Assembly: GCF_037975245.1 (NCBI RefSeq)
Contig: NC_092563.1
Coordinates: forward strand, 25,640,960-25,700,959
Direction: 5' to 3'
DNA: 60,000 bases
Origin: Apostichopus japonicus
Taxonomy: Eukaryota; Echinodermata; Holothuroidea; Aspidochirotida; Stichopodidae
The notes beneath the pieces were generated by a model, which was not told where the DNA came from, searched no databases, and was given only the letters and a program-made list of their open reading frames with translations. Shown here piece by piece: positions 48,301 through 59,974 of this stretch. Numbering within the stretch: the stretch's first letter is position 1; each line of letters starts with the position of its first letter. Position numbers and translations under genes: made by a program.

Positions 48301-51300
48301 AGATGTCAATCCACTCAGAAAGTTGAGCTCTATGGTGGAAACAACTCAGATTAAACAACCACAAAATAAATCATTTGAGAGCAATTTCATTATGGACAGA
48401 GCATATTTTAACTTTGAAAAGACCCAGGGTAGTTCAGCTCAGAATGCACTCGCTATAAATTCAAGCAATCATTCTGATGATCAGGTCCGTCACACAGATT
48501 TGACAGAGGAATGGGAGAACATTCACCGACAAGAAGAACTTTCAGATGCTAAGAGTGAGATAGATAATAAAGATAAACACAGAGAGAGCATTGATAGCTC
48601 TTTATCATTCCCTAGTGCAGAGAAGAGAAATTGGTTATTGGATGGAACAATTTCCAAAGATGCCGTTTTAGAACGGCTTATTCTGAAAGCATATAATAGG
48701 CCTTCAAAGTCAAGTTACAGACTCAGAAGTGAAAAGGAGCAGATCTGCTCATGTTCAGCAGAGCCTGAAATTGAAATCAAGACTGGGGATTCAGAAACTA
48801 GGCCATCCAAGACCAGAATGAATATCTGTAAAGACCAAAAGGTTGATTCTGTGGGGAGAGAACGTGAGCTCAAGGATACCAGACATCTGAATAAGACTAA
48901 GGCTTCATGTGAGAAATGCTCTCACTTACCTAATGTTGCTTCTGTGAGCAAAAGTAACAGGCAGCAAGATGACAAACGTAACACCGCAAGAGTGGAGACT
49001 CAAAGAGGCTGGGGGAAAGATCCAAGGGTGAAAAGAAGTGAAGAATTGGAGCCAGCATCTGTGTCAAAAGAAAAGGTATCAGTACAAAGGCACAAAGAAC
49101 AAAGCAAACAAAGTACTGCAAGTTTCTTGAGTAGAGTGGGAGTTGGGAAGGAACATTTACAAGGATTGATATATGGTCACAGGGATGCAGTAAGGGAAGT
49201 GAAGTTCACATGGGCAGATGCCATTGACACGCTCATCTCGAGATCATTTGGGTCAGAGGATGAGCCTTCTGACCAAGCACCTGTGGATAGTCTGGAGAAA
49301 TTGGACAGAGATGACAAGGTGAAACATTTAGGTGTGTTAAATGAAACCTACAAAAGTCAGGATGTTGAAAAAGATGACGTTTGTAAGGAAACCAGGGTCA
49401 AGACAGAGCTTCATCAGAAAGATGATAAGGAAGTTCAGAAAGTAGTTGTGCGAAGCATAAAAAATGATGTAAAAACTTCTCAATTAAACAGAACATGTTT
49501 AGAAGAAGCAAATGCTGTAGAGGCATCGATGTCACCCCTTGATGATAAAGAGAAATTTGAGGTTAAAGATAATGCACATAAGGTACTTGCAGAAGGTTTA
49601 ACAGTAACACCAGCAAAAGATGGTTGTAACAACCAGTCTACAGCTGTTGATTCGTCGAAAGATGATGGCCTTAAAAGGAGTGCATTAGAAATTTGTAAAG
49701 CTGATCAAAAAGATATGATATTGAAAGACAGGTTTGGTTATAAGAAACAGCATGGTGATAATAGAAAAAGCAATGAGGGTATCAAGGAAGGTTCATCTAA
49801 AACTTCCATAAACGGAATATCTGTTTCAACATCAAATTGCAGCAAGGAATCTGGTATCATTAGGGAGACTTCTGTTGTAGATGAGAGGGAATTACATGAC
49901 ACAGAAGAAAACAAGAGGATCAGAGCAGACAGTAAGGGTGAAATGGCTGAGAGGTGTGCTTCAAGAACTGTGACTAGATCATCCACATCGTCTACAGATG
50001 GAGCAGCAGATAAACCTGGTACTAGTATAACGAAGACTGGCAATAGCGTTGCTGATGATGATCTACACTTTAAACTTAATGAAGCAGTTGATGAATGGAG
50101 TTCTACTTCATTCAAAAAAGAAAAGCAGACCACCAGGGTTGAAAAGAAAGAGCTTACATGTGAAAGTCCATGTGAAGAGAGGACGAAGGGTGGGCGTCCT
50201 CAGATGTCATCTCATCGAAATAGAGATGTGGTCATAAACAGGGAAGAGGTGATAGGAGACTTAACTCCAAAGATTGAAAATAGTTCTGATGGAGAAGCTT
50301 GTTCCTCCAACAGTCCTACAAAGTCGTTCAGTCATGTCGATAGTTCGGAGCTAAAAATCAGGAAATCCCCTTCATCCAAGGAAGGACTCTCGTGTCCAGC
50401 TTCAAATTTGTCAGATAAAATGGCCACTGTAGCAACCCATCGACCAATTGGGTACTTCAGCTGCGGAAGCCCTCCGCCTCTGATACCCTCTGCGGATGCC
50501 AGCACAAAGGCTATTCGCAGGCTCGAGGAATTAACTAGGAAACCAGCTGTCACAAATGTGAAAGAAATGATCTTAAACAAAATCCAGGAAGAAGTTGAAA
50601 GGCTCATTGGACCTGGTTGCGAGGATAGGAAGGTTTCTCCTCCGCTTTCGTCGGAGCTGCCGTACCTTTTCCCGAGGGTCGACAATAATAATGATGTCGA
50701 TTCATCCAGAAAGTCACTGAAAAGTCTGGAAGAGTTGTCCAAGTGTGCTCCATTGCCTCTGTTTAAGAGAATTCAGAAGGATGTTAGATCAAGAAATGAT
50801 GAACCATTAATCAACAGGAGTGATCCATGTGTGAAGTATCTCTTACCTTCTTCCACTACTCCCGAATCGACTGTGTCTGCTATCCAGAGTCTGGAAAAGC
50901 TCTCCGCTGAACATCCAGTCCTAAGAAGGATTGAACCCCCTCAGGCCGTGACAGCTAGCCCATTAAGACCTACCTCAGCTGACAAGGTACAGTATCTGCC
51001 GCCATCCTTTGGAGGTGAAGCATCCAATGCAAACTCCATCCAAAGCCTGGAGAGGTTCTCCTCGGAACACAGTTTCTTTGGTTATTGTCTAACCAAGCCA
51101 CATTCCAAACCCACTAACACCTGCTGCAATATCAGTATGTCAGAGAAGCCAGCCCAGCATGCTCATGCCACCACGAGAAGCTTACAAAATGGAATGGTCA
51201 GTCAACACACAGCCAGCCCTCTTGTGGTAACTTTACCAAAACTTGAACCACTGTCGCCAGTCGAGAGCAGGACGGAAGAAGATGGAGATCACATAATAAG

Positions 51301-51625
51301 GCCAAAGATGAAAACAGAGGATCAAGAGTCAGAAGAAGTTGACCATTCACATACTCAAGGTTCAAGAAGACATCATGAATCGGATAAAGAATCCTCAAGT
51401 CAGCAGCTGATCTCCAACAGTTCAACAGATCCACTCCTGGCGCTAAATAATTTGGTTCGAAAGAAGCAAGGCATAGTAGCGTCTCCCAGCCCCAGTAAAG
51501 TTGCATGGGAACTCGTCAACAAAGATATGAAACCTCCATTGTATATTTTACCGCCTGACGATATTAAGAACCAGGCAGACAAAAATCCATTGGAAGAAAT
51601 TGACAAAATGCTGAAGTTTTCATGA
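45312..51625 (+). CDS. tsh: Teashirt/Tiptop (TSHZ)-family zinc-finger transcription factor, large 3' coding exon
   Basis: A single exon of about 2,104 codons; residue numbers here count from 45170. Family members are nuclear transcriptional regulators of patterning that repress with CtBP. Visible parts: nuclear localisation motif KKRKL at 243-247; Tyr-rich stretch around 387-445; CtBP-type PLDLS at 456-460; three C-x2-C-x12-H-x5-H fingers (C556-H578, C648-H670, C693-H715); acidic stretch about 871-904. HMNETGH in finger 2 and LKCM and HMIKTKHY in finger 3 are hallmarks of the first two TSHZ fingers. Four SUMO-type sites have Lys 479, 885, 1411 and 2048. No homeobox or C-terminal fingers are seen, as in insect Teashirt. 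The protein is about twice the usual TSHZ length (roughly 1,000 residues). A repeated Tyr-Leu-Pro and SLExL motif occupies the C-terminus. The first exon was not found; vertebrate TSHZ genes also have a tiny exon 1. Confidence 0.87.
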
Positions 51626-53254
51626 AGTTCTATTTGCTCTTCGTGTCACCTCCAGTTCGATAGTGTAGTTCCAGGCTTCATTGTGTGAGACAGTGGAGGC
51701 AGACATAATGCCAGTACTTTATAAAAGATTCACAGTACATGTAGATTTCCAAAGAAATGACCAGTAGTCGCATCTATCACAACTTCATTCACTCAAAGAG
51801 ATTCTGAGCTTGCATGTCATTAGCAATGTATCCATTGCTGTAAGTTTAATGCTATGACACTAGATTACTATCTAGTGAGAGTTCATTAGTGTTTAATACA
51901 GGGTTGAGGCCTTGTTGCCTGTCATTCAGAGAATGGTGCCGTAGTTAAGGATTTATAAATGTCGTTAGTATTACTAACTAGTTACTATGAGTTTTGGTTG
52001 AGTTATTAAAATTTCAACAAAAAAATGGATTGGAATAGTGGATCATAACCAATTGAGACTTAATGGAGCATTCCAGTGAGTAAGCATAATTTAAAGGTGA
52101 ATACCTTGAAACCAAAATAGCTAGAGAAACATTACTAGCAATTTTACTTTTTCTTCACTAGAGTTTTCTTTTTTTCTCGGAATGCAACATATACAGCTCC
52201 TAATATTCTACCTGAAGTCATCATTTTACAACTATGCGTCCGATTGGTCAATCACATATATTGTCTACTGCCATCTATTATTGCACCAACTCATTACCAT
52301 AGCTATCATACCTATAGGTAGCAGGTTTATTGAGGATCATCTCACTAGTGGTATGCAGATTACCTCTCTGGTAATACCACTGCTGTTACTGCTAGAGCTT
52401 CACCATCAAAAGACCAAGTTTATCATCTATACATAGGACTAACATAGGAATCAATTCTCTGTGTATGACACAGATCGCTGCACAAGTGGAATAACTCTAC
52501 TTGCATATGACTAGACAAAGACTGTGCAATATACAAGCTGCAGGAGTTAAATGTATCTTACTCAGATGCTTACATCAAGACTTTTACCCCGTCAGTCATG
52601 CAGTCTATGAAAGAGGAAATATCTGCAATAGCAAACTGAAGGGCAATGTTATCCTGTTAAACATTGAAGAGTGGAACTTTAATCTTATGAATTTTTAATT
52701 AAACCAAAAAAAATTTCTGGTAGTGATTTTTCACTTTCATGATGTCATCCAAGATCAAATTTTAATCATAAGATTACAAGAGTTTGAATCATATCCTCTC
52801 AGAGTATGATGCCAAGTCTCGGAAAGTGTCGAAAAAGTTCAAACGAAGGGGAGAGTTGAATAGTATTTTCAGGAATCCATAGTGTGCCAAATGAAGGTGT
52901 GAGCCTCTCTGTGGATAGAGATTTACCCAGAAGGGAAAGTGTGTATGATTCTTGCCAACTTTTATTTCATCACCTTGATAACACAAATTTGGGGTACTTC
53001 AAACAACATTGAAACACGAACTGATGTTTAAATGTTTAATGCTAAAAATATAATTCTTACATATTCAGCATAATTGGGCATTAGTGTGTTACACTTTCTG
53101 TGGGAGAATTATTTATGATGATATTGTGTCTGTTATTATTCATGCTGAATATCAGTTAATTCCGTTTATCCATACTAAGGGAACATACTTCAATCTTTGG
53201 TCACTTCAAGAAACCTCTAGCGAGAAATAACTTACCACAGTGGCTGAGTAGAGT

Positions 53255-53625
53255 GTCACAGGACTGAACTGATGTGCCTCATGAGTACTTGTTATTGGTA
53301 CTGCCATGAAACTCCTCATGAGTACTTGTTATTGGTATTGCCATGAAACTCCTCATTCGTACTTGGTACTGCCATGAAACTCCTCATGAGTACTTGGTAC
53401 TGCCATGAAACTCCTCATGAGTACTTGTTATTGCCATGAAACTCCTCATGAGTACTTGTTATTGCCATGAAACTCCTCATGAGTACTTGTTATTGGTACT
53501 TCCATGAAACTCCTCATGATTACTTGTTATTGGTATTGCCATAAAATTCCTCATAAGTACTTGTTATTGGTACTGCCATGAAATTCCTCATGAGTACTTC
53601 TTATTGGTGCTGCCATGAAATCCAT
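53255..53625. repeat. Minisatellite, ~37-bp unit, about 10 copies
   Basis: The unit is GCCATGAAACTCCTCATGAG plus TACTTGTTATTGGTACT. Shortened copies of about 27-28 bp lack the second GGTACT part. Edges drift, with GAAATTCCTCATAAG variants at the right. Confidence 0.92.
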
Positions 53626-55753
53626 TTCCGAGATACTGAAATGTTGTGCCTATAGTGTCTATTCATGGTAATAATTGACACTTGCTTTAACTTTGATAAA
53701 GGGTGCCCTAATCCCTTCACCCCAAAATTGACCAAATTCACCTGGTTCAGTAATATTCCATGAGACAGATTGTAAATGTATCTCTTGGGGCAATATCAGT
53801 TTGAGAATGCTGGAATTAGTACCAATGAGATCAAACATGGTTCTGCTATTAAGTATGATGTTGTATGATGCCCTGTATTGAGTATGATGCTGCCCTGTTA
53901 TTACATGTAGTGCTGTGCTGTTATTACATATGATATTGTATGTACATTGTACGTACATACATACTGTAACATAACATACATCAACAATGTTGATATCATT
54001 GTAAAGGTGTTGAGTATCATCTCCACATCATGTATGGTGCTTGTAATATAGAACCCATGCTTAAAGTTAATTAGCATATTAATAAGTATTTAAGATGTTT
54101 ATATTCCTCAAAAGCTCAATTGAACAAGTAACTCTATTTAGGGGTTTGATGGTATCAAGTACCTTGCCATTTTATCATTATATTATATATATAACTTTGG
54201 CCTTTAACCAGACATTATTTATGGATGTATTTACATTACAATTTTTGAAACGTTTGTCTATAATCACATCATAAGTATTATTTTTATGTTGCCTTTATTC
54301 TTAGCCAATTGGGTATGTACTGTTAAAGGTAGATATAAAGCTAAAACACATTTGATTTAGGTATCCTAAACTAACATCTTTAACGTTTAACGTATGAAGA
54401 GAGAAATGACACAGGCGTCATTTTTTATTGCTGTTGTTGCAAGAAAACAAAATTAAGGAATGCCAAGGCTGGGTTTTTTTTTTGGATTTTTTTTACACGT
54501 AGACATCTTACATTTGATGAAACTATGTATTAAAAGAGGACAAATTTGGGGAACTGGCTTGTGTTCTTGATCGATTGCCCAACTGTAGCTGTAAAACTCT
54601 CCTCTGAAAAATGTCTCTGATTGGTCTGTTTTGAGAGCTGCATGATTTAAGTGAACACAATCTCATGGTACAGAGGATAAATTCATGAAACTCTAATACT
54701 GGCAAAGAATTTGCACTGATTTTTTATTTATTTCTTTAATATCCAATATTGAAATCAAAATATACTTATTGTGATTTCAAAATTTTCAACTAAAGTAAAT
54801 TGCATTTTATACAGTTTTAATAGCTGGTATATTGTTGGCTCAGAGATTCAAAATTGAAAGGGCAATTATTTCCATCTAGTTTTCCAGCAACATCTAATGG
54901 ATTTTTGTAGCATTTGTGACAACAGGTTCATGGCAATATGCAAATAAGTTCTCATTTGACAACTGAAATATGGCTATGATTTCTGTTCCATTAAGTAAGG
55001 TCTGTGATGGGGTTTGGCATCGAGTGTATAGTATATGTACAAATAATATATCTCAAGAAATATGTATTGTGTATAATGTAAATATTGTAAAGATTTGATC
55101 CAAATAGATGTTGTCTGTTAGTGTTACAAATCCTAAAAAGGTGTTGTCACATATCCTAAAAGGAAGGGCTTGTATAGGTTTCATTGGTACTGCTATTGAA
55201 ATAGCTAACATTGTGACATGATGTAATGGAGGTAATTGCCCAAATTGAAGGTCATTTATTTCATGTGCATTTTTAAAAATTTGATATCCACATTTGTGTT
55301 TCTATGTCATGGAACAGTGCACTTTTTAATGTCCATATCTATAAATAATTTTCATTGGTTATAATTTTTAGAAACCAGGGTAATTGCTGATATATAACCC
55401 CTGTGTTAGTATAACTGTATATGTGGATATAAAGGTGATCTCTCGGTTTGGAAGACTCTCACCCAGTCACACCACTGGTCAGTATTTCAGTATGTAATGT
55501 GTCCCTTTGTCATGTGTATAATGAAATTAAAAGTTTTGCAACATCTTGATGTAAGCCAAAAGTGGACTTGAGAAGTCTCACAAAAGAATATAAGATTTAA
55601 TTCTAGTCAATCTTGGTTTCAAAGAAATCAGTTCCTGTCTGTTTCAAGCAATCCAGTTGAAGTTAGTGTTGAATAATGTCTGTCAATATTGCTCATGAAT
55701 AGTCATCTAGGCTGGATGATTATATGCTTCATGAATAGTCATATCCGCTAGCT

Positions 55754-55974
55754 GATCAGAAGCCAGTTGGGACAATTTCCTAAATGCTAATACCTCTCTA
55801 AACTGTACTCCAATTTCATGCTCTCAAAGCACTGGTATTGACAGTACAAACAGTTCCTAACCTTGATCTGATAGAAACATGCTATTCATACTGCTCATAC
55901 TGACAATACGAGTGCTCTGAAGCGGGACATGACACGAAAGTATAGAGACAATTGTCCCAACTGGTTGCGATCAG
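55754..55974. mobile_element. ~209-bp MITE, CCAGTTGGGACAATT family (copy 2)
   Basis: The element is about 55760-55968. The left end CCAGTTGGGACAATT (55763-55777) and right end AATTGTCCCAACTGG are a perfect 15-bp inverted pair. GATCAG occurs on both sides (55754-55759 and 55969-55974). The interior closely matches 44214-44420 in the same orientation, with scattered substitutions. It may lie in the Teashirt 3' UTR. Confidence 0.85.
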
Positions 55975-56746
55975 GCACTTCCAAATCTCCATGGTGATTA
56001 TTCCTGTATGGAGAGTTATTCAGTTAGTCATAATTTTCCAACTAAAGTCATTTATCTTTCTGAAATACAAATATTTGATAGTTTTATATTTGAGAGAATA
56101 AGTAACATAAGTCATGATATATTTGCCCAATCATTTAGTTTAATGTTTTCTTTTCTTGTAAAACACTACATTGTGTGCATTTTGTTGGTGCTGCCTTATT
56201 GCAAGAGCATTAGATCCAAATTAAGACCGTATTCATTATTTTATTACTTACATCAACTTTTCATTTCCTGCAGTCAACTGTTTCTTTACATAGTGTTATG
56301 TGATAGTTCAATGGTGGTTAGGTTTTGCCCTGATGCTAGTTGTATTTCTGTAAACCAAACCTCTGTACTGCTGCAGAATTTCTGTCAGTGACCAGGTACC
56401 AAATTTTCTTGTCGTAGAGACATTCAATCCCTCGGCAAATATCAATGGTGGGTTGCGCCTAGCTTAACTTACAAGAATTAACTTCAACTTTGAAGGCCAT
56501 GTTTCAAATGTTATGAAGAAGAAAAAAATACAAGGTGTAAATAATTTACAAAGATAAGTTAGTCCTAAGATGACTTGACCCTAATGAACTAAATGTACAT
56601 TCTCTTTGAACTAGGAATCCCAAACACCCATAAAAAACTGCTATCCTTGGTGATTTTGTTGGAATTAAGTCTGTCTTTAAAGAAGTATAATGAACCAGGC
56701 ACCTTGATTTGATAAAGTATACAAATAGAAGACATCCTCATATTTA

Positions 56747-56752
56747 AATAAA
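56747..56752 (+). terminator. Candidate poly(A) signal for the Teashirt gene
   Basis: AATAAA followed within 20 bp by CTTGTGTGTT, a GT-rich element of the type found downstream of cleavage sites. It is the first canonical signal I noticed after the stop codon, 5.1 kb away. Earlier ATTAAA signals could be used instead. Confidence 0.35.
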
Positions 56753-56772
56753 CTATCAGACTTGTGTGTTAA

Positions 56773-58532
56773 GAAAAATAATATGCTAGTAATATATGTT
56801 AACATACAGCGTGACTTATGGCAGTGGTGAAGGTAGTAACTGTCGATACCATTGGAACCTTCCGTTGTAGTGGCCAGTGTGACAACACAAAGGAAATGCT
56901 AAATCAATGTATATTTGTCTGATACTTACTTGCTTGTTATATTGGGAGTTGTTTGAAGATGTTCATAGCTTCATATGTTTTTGCCAATTTTGAATGTTCC
57001 CAAGAGAGACTCATAGCAAGGAAACACTGTCTTCTAACAGCTGACAATTCTGTCACCCAAGACAGCTGCATGGCCTTCTATCCTCAAAATCACTGAAATT
57101 GGTCACTAGGGGGACAACTTTTTTCTTCTTTTTGCAGCAATATTTCCAAATTTCAATGAGATCATTTACTGGGATGTAGTGAAATTCGTTTTTGTTATCA
57201 GGGAACAATATTTTGTGTCAAATCCTCTATTGTGTTATAAAAAGTTGGCAATTTAGTGATAACAACAATCAAGAGCTTCGTTCTTATTTTCGCTTGGAAA
57301 ATTTTCTTACGAATGCCAAACAGTTTGAAATTAATTTTTGAATGGTCATAAGACGAGAAACTCCCCTACAGTGGTCAGTGTAGTCATGTGCACTGAACAG
57401 TTTTGGTCTCAAAAGTTTGAAGTATTGATTCATCTCGGATGATGATATGTGTCGTTGGTCATCTTCATGAAAGAAAGTTTTGTTGTGAAGAAGCAAAAGT
57501 GTTCCTTTGAGTTAAATTGAATGTGTGTGAAAAACAGTTTGGTCAAGTTGGCAAGAAGAATAAAAAATTTGTAAAATTTGTTCCTGAATGGGGGGTTATT
57601 ATAGACAGTTACTACAGCGTCAGCCACAAAAATTACAGCAAGACTGATTCAATCATTTTTTTCACTGCACAACCAAGCATTTGTTAAGTAGCTATTCTTT
57701 TTAGCTGGACATTTCTTTAGCATTTTCAAATCGCATCATTTTGCTTACTTGTAGTTTTGGCCAGAAAAATTTCACACTGTGACGAGCTGGTTATTTGTGT
57801 GGATGGATGTGCGAAAATATTTTTAAGTGAGGGTCTACAAACTTTGATGTTTATGAATTTAAATGCCACCACTGCTCCCAAAAATGAAATTTAGTATCTA
57901 TGTATGGTTGTCTGATTGGTTGTGTAGGAACGATCCCTTGAAGGTCATCTGGTTTCCCTTTTAGTTTACAAAGCTCACAATCGTGGCATTCTCGCTAATT
58001 GTTGAAATGTTGTGCCTCCTATTATGATAGTATGACTTACATAGATTGTTATACTGTCAAGCTTCAACCATCAAACATTTATTGTCAAGTCATCCTTATA
58101 ATGCTTTGTCAGGTGTTGATTGCAAACATTTTTTCAATTTCATAGTCCTAAACTGGTCAGTCTGGTGCTGTTAATTTTTTCATCATTTGTGGCTGCCTTA
58201 GTTCACCATTTCATTGTCCCTTTGAGTATAAAAGGGAAATGATAAAGGGCATGTTTTCAAATTTCAAGCAATTACCAATCATCAGGGCAAAACCTGGCAA
58301 TATTAAACAAAAGAAACTGAAAAAGCTGATTAAGAAATACACAAAGCAAGAATCACATTTATTTCTAGTTTTATTTCTAGTTTCTGTAAAGTTACCAAAC
58401 TTGCCACTTCTTTGCCATTCGGATTGCTCAAGTACTTTTTTTTGAGATTCTTGTCATAATCATTAGATGAATATGTTTCTACTAAACCACTTTCATTTTA
58501 CAAACAAATGTAAATGACTTCTATTTTAAGTG

Positions 58533-58567
<35 letters not shown>

Positions 58568-58727
58568 TATTATATAGTACTACTATCAGAAAGATGTAGA
58601 AAAGTGATTCTGTCTCTCAGACAAACTGTGATAAAAGTGATTTACCATCAAATATTCACAATCTGTTCTCATTATTACTGTCTAGACTACTTTCAGTTGC
58701 TCAGTTTGACAAGAAAACTAGGCAAGT
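56773..58727. other. Probable intergenic spacer between convergent genes
   Basis: AT-rich, no exon recognised. A second AATAAA lies at 57559-57564 on the plus strand and could also serve the Teashirt transcript. Confidence 0.4.
58533..58567. repeat. (TATC)n microsatellite
   Basis: About eight to nine TATC tetranucleotides. Confidence 0.95.
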
Positions 58728-58733
58728 TTTATT
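58728..58733 (-). terminator. Candidate poly(A) signal for the NELF-C/D gene
   Basis: Plus-strand TTTATT reads AATAAA on the minus strand. It is the first canonical signal I noticed downstream of the NELF-C/D stop, giving a 3' UTR of about 700 bp. Confidence 0.4.
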
Positions 58734-58929
58734 GACATTTTGAGATGGAGCAAGCAGTCTACATTCAAAGGTTGCCTCAGACATTTCCAGAGCAGTTTGT
58801 AGACAAACATCTTGAGAAACCAGTGAAAAATGTACCAGTGAATGCTGACAGTTTAGTTACAGATACTGTACACTGAAGCAACACAGCATATTATGCTAAT
58901 GTCAGGCTGAACTCTATTGTGTCACTGGA

Positions 58930-59065
58930 AGAGATGGGTGGGATTCTCTCTCCTCCCCAGGGTGCGGATTCTCTCTCCTCCCCAGGGTAGGGAGTCTCTC
59001 TCCTCTTCAGGGTGGGGAGTCTCTCTCCTCCCCAGGGTGGGGATTCTCTCTCTCCTCCCCAGAAC
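58930..59065. repeat. Pyrimidine-rich minisatellite, ~27-bp unit, about 5 copies
   Basis: Copies of ATTCTCTCTCCTCCCCAGGG plus TGGGG, with a GTAGGGAG variant. It lies in the predicted 3' UTR of the NELF-C/D gene. The Gly/Glu/Arg-rich minus-strand ORF is read-through. Confidence 0.88.
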
Positions 59066-59426
59066 TGGAAATATTGCACATGTCAGTTAGTATAACACTG
59101 GGCCTTGTTGAGTAGTAACTAACAATGATGGCTGTTAGAAACTTTCACCTCTCGTAAGATATCTTGTAATTAGATCACCAAAGGAGAGTTTACGATAGAT
59201 CCACCTTGGATATAAAACCTTCCCTTAAGAAAGCTTTCAGTAGGATGGAGACATATATTGTCAAAGCAAACACTTGTAGGAAAGCTACGTTTACAGTCCC
59301 TTTTGGAAACTAAACTTCTCATTGAGGCTCCATAGCTGATGAGGCCTGTGGTGAGGGCTTTTTGAGATGACACTGGTTGATCAGCGATGAGGGAAACCAA
59401 GCAGGTCCATCTTGGATGAAATGTTT

Positions 59427-59455
59427 TCATCGTCCATGCTCACTCTGACAATGTG
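59427..59455 (-). CDS. NELFCD: NELF-C/D, last coding exon
   Basis: Too short to be seen as an ORF. On the minus strand the acceptor TTACTTTTTCAG is followed at 59455 by CACATTGTCAGAG. The previous exon leaves one base (G), so the join reads Ala-His-Cys-Gln-Ser-Glu-His-Gly-Arg and then TGA (59427-59429). The human protein, as I recall it, also ends in Ala-His-Cys-Lys-Ser plus a few residues, so both the phase and the first residues fit. The final residues differ, as is common at a C-terminus. The longer minus-strand ORF across 59170-59430 is in the wrong frame and lies in the 3' UTR. Confidence 0.8.
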
Positions 59456-59844
59456 CTGAAAAAGTAATAAATATTTGAAATTTTGAAAATTCCAAAGGTA
59501 CGGAATTTGACCACTAGGATACACAATATCAGCAAAGCTTGTACACTAACTAGCCCTGGGCTAACAGACCAGTGCTTGCTAGGTCTAATGGACAGCTTAA
59601 TACAGATCAGTTTTTGGGAGACCATGCTTAGTTTGATGTCGATGTAAATTGCACCCTCCACATGGGAACTCGCCTTTACTACATTATCATGAACAACTGG
59701 ATTGAAACATTCTACCAGATCCCTAAACACAGATATATATATAAAAATAGAGGGTTATGCTGGATGGGGTGGTGGGTGGGACTAATCCCTCTCCCCTGCC
59801 TCTCTCTTGTAAATTGCTGGCATCAGAACTGGTTCTAAGCTCAC
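59456..59844 (-). other. Intron between the last two NELF-C/D coding exons
   Basis: 389 bp on the minus strand, from donor GTGAGC at 59844 to acceptor TTCAG at 59456. The 96-codon minus-strand ORF inside it (59440-59730) cannot be joined in frame to the exon upstream without a stop, and shows no NELF similarity. I treat it as chance. Confidence 0.75.
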
Positions 59845-59974
59845 CTAGAAAGAGGGAGACGCTGTCATTGCCTTCTTCATTTCGTAGTGAGCCTGTGATG
59901 TCTTCGTTGGTGATTATCGGCAGAAAGAGCTGGACAAAGTCGGATGAGTAAGGTGGAGTGATGATATCCAAAAC
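59845..59974 (-). CDS. NELFCD: NELF-C/D (TH1), penultimate coding exon
   Basis: 130 bp on the minus strand between acceptor GTCCTCTTAG and donor G|GTGAGC. It encodes 43 residues plus one base. It starts [20 protein letters not shown] and later has an ITGSLR and an acidic EEG segment. This closely matches the C-terminal region of human NELF-C/D as I remember it (VLD[17 protein letters not shown], then N-x-x-I-x-G, then EG-x-x-D-x-V-x-x-F). NELF-C/D is a subunit of the negative elongation factor, which works with DSIF in the nucleus to hold RNA polymerase II at promoter-proximal pauses. Upstream exons lie beyond the right edge; 59975-60000 is intron. The gene converges on the Teashirt gene. Confidence 0.87.

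Larger units (their letters stand above)
51626..56772 (+). other. Probable 3' UTR and downstream flank of the Teashirt gene
   Basis: The stop is at 51623-51625. No convincing ORF follows; the 127-codon ORF at 56008-56391 is AT-rich with no domain. ATTAAA variants occur near 52004, 54529 and 55529, but the first canonical AATAAA followed by a GT-rich stretch is at 56747. TSHZ-family mRNAs often have 3' UTRs of several kb, so the transcript may cover most of this stretch. It contains a minisatellite and a MITE. Confidence 0.45.

Noticed and set aside
56008-56391. 127-codon ORF after the second CCAGTTGGGACAATT MITE
   Set aside because: AT-rich with no domain or splice context; probably chance in the 3' UTR or flank.
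59170-59430. Minus-strand 86-codon ORF as a gene or exon
   Set aside because: It overlaps the NELF-C/D stop in another frame and lies in the predicted 3' UTR.
59440-59730. Minus-strand 96-codon ORF as a further NELF-C/D exon
   Set aside because: Joining it to the upstream exon in the observed phase gives an immediate stop, while skipping it gives the expected Ala-His-Cys ending.
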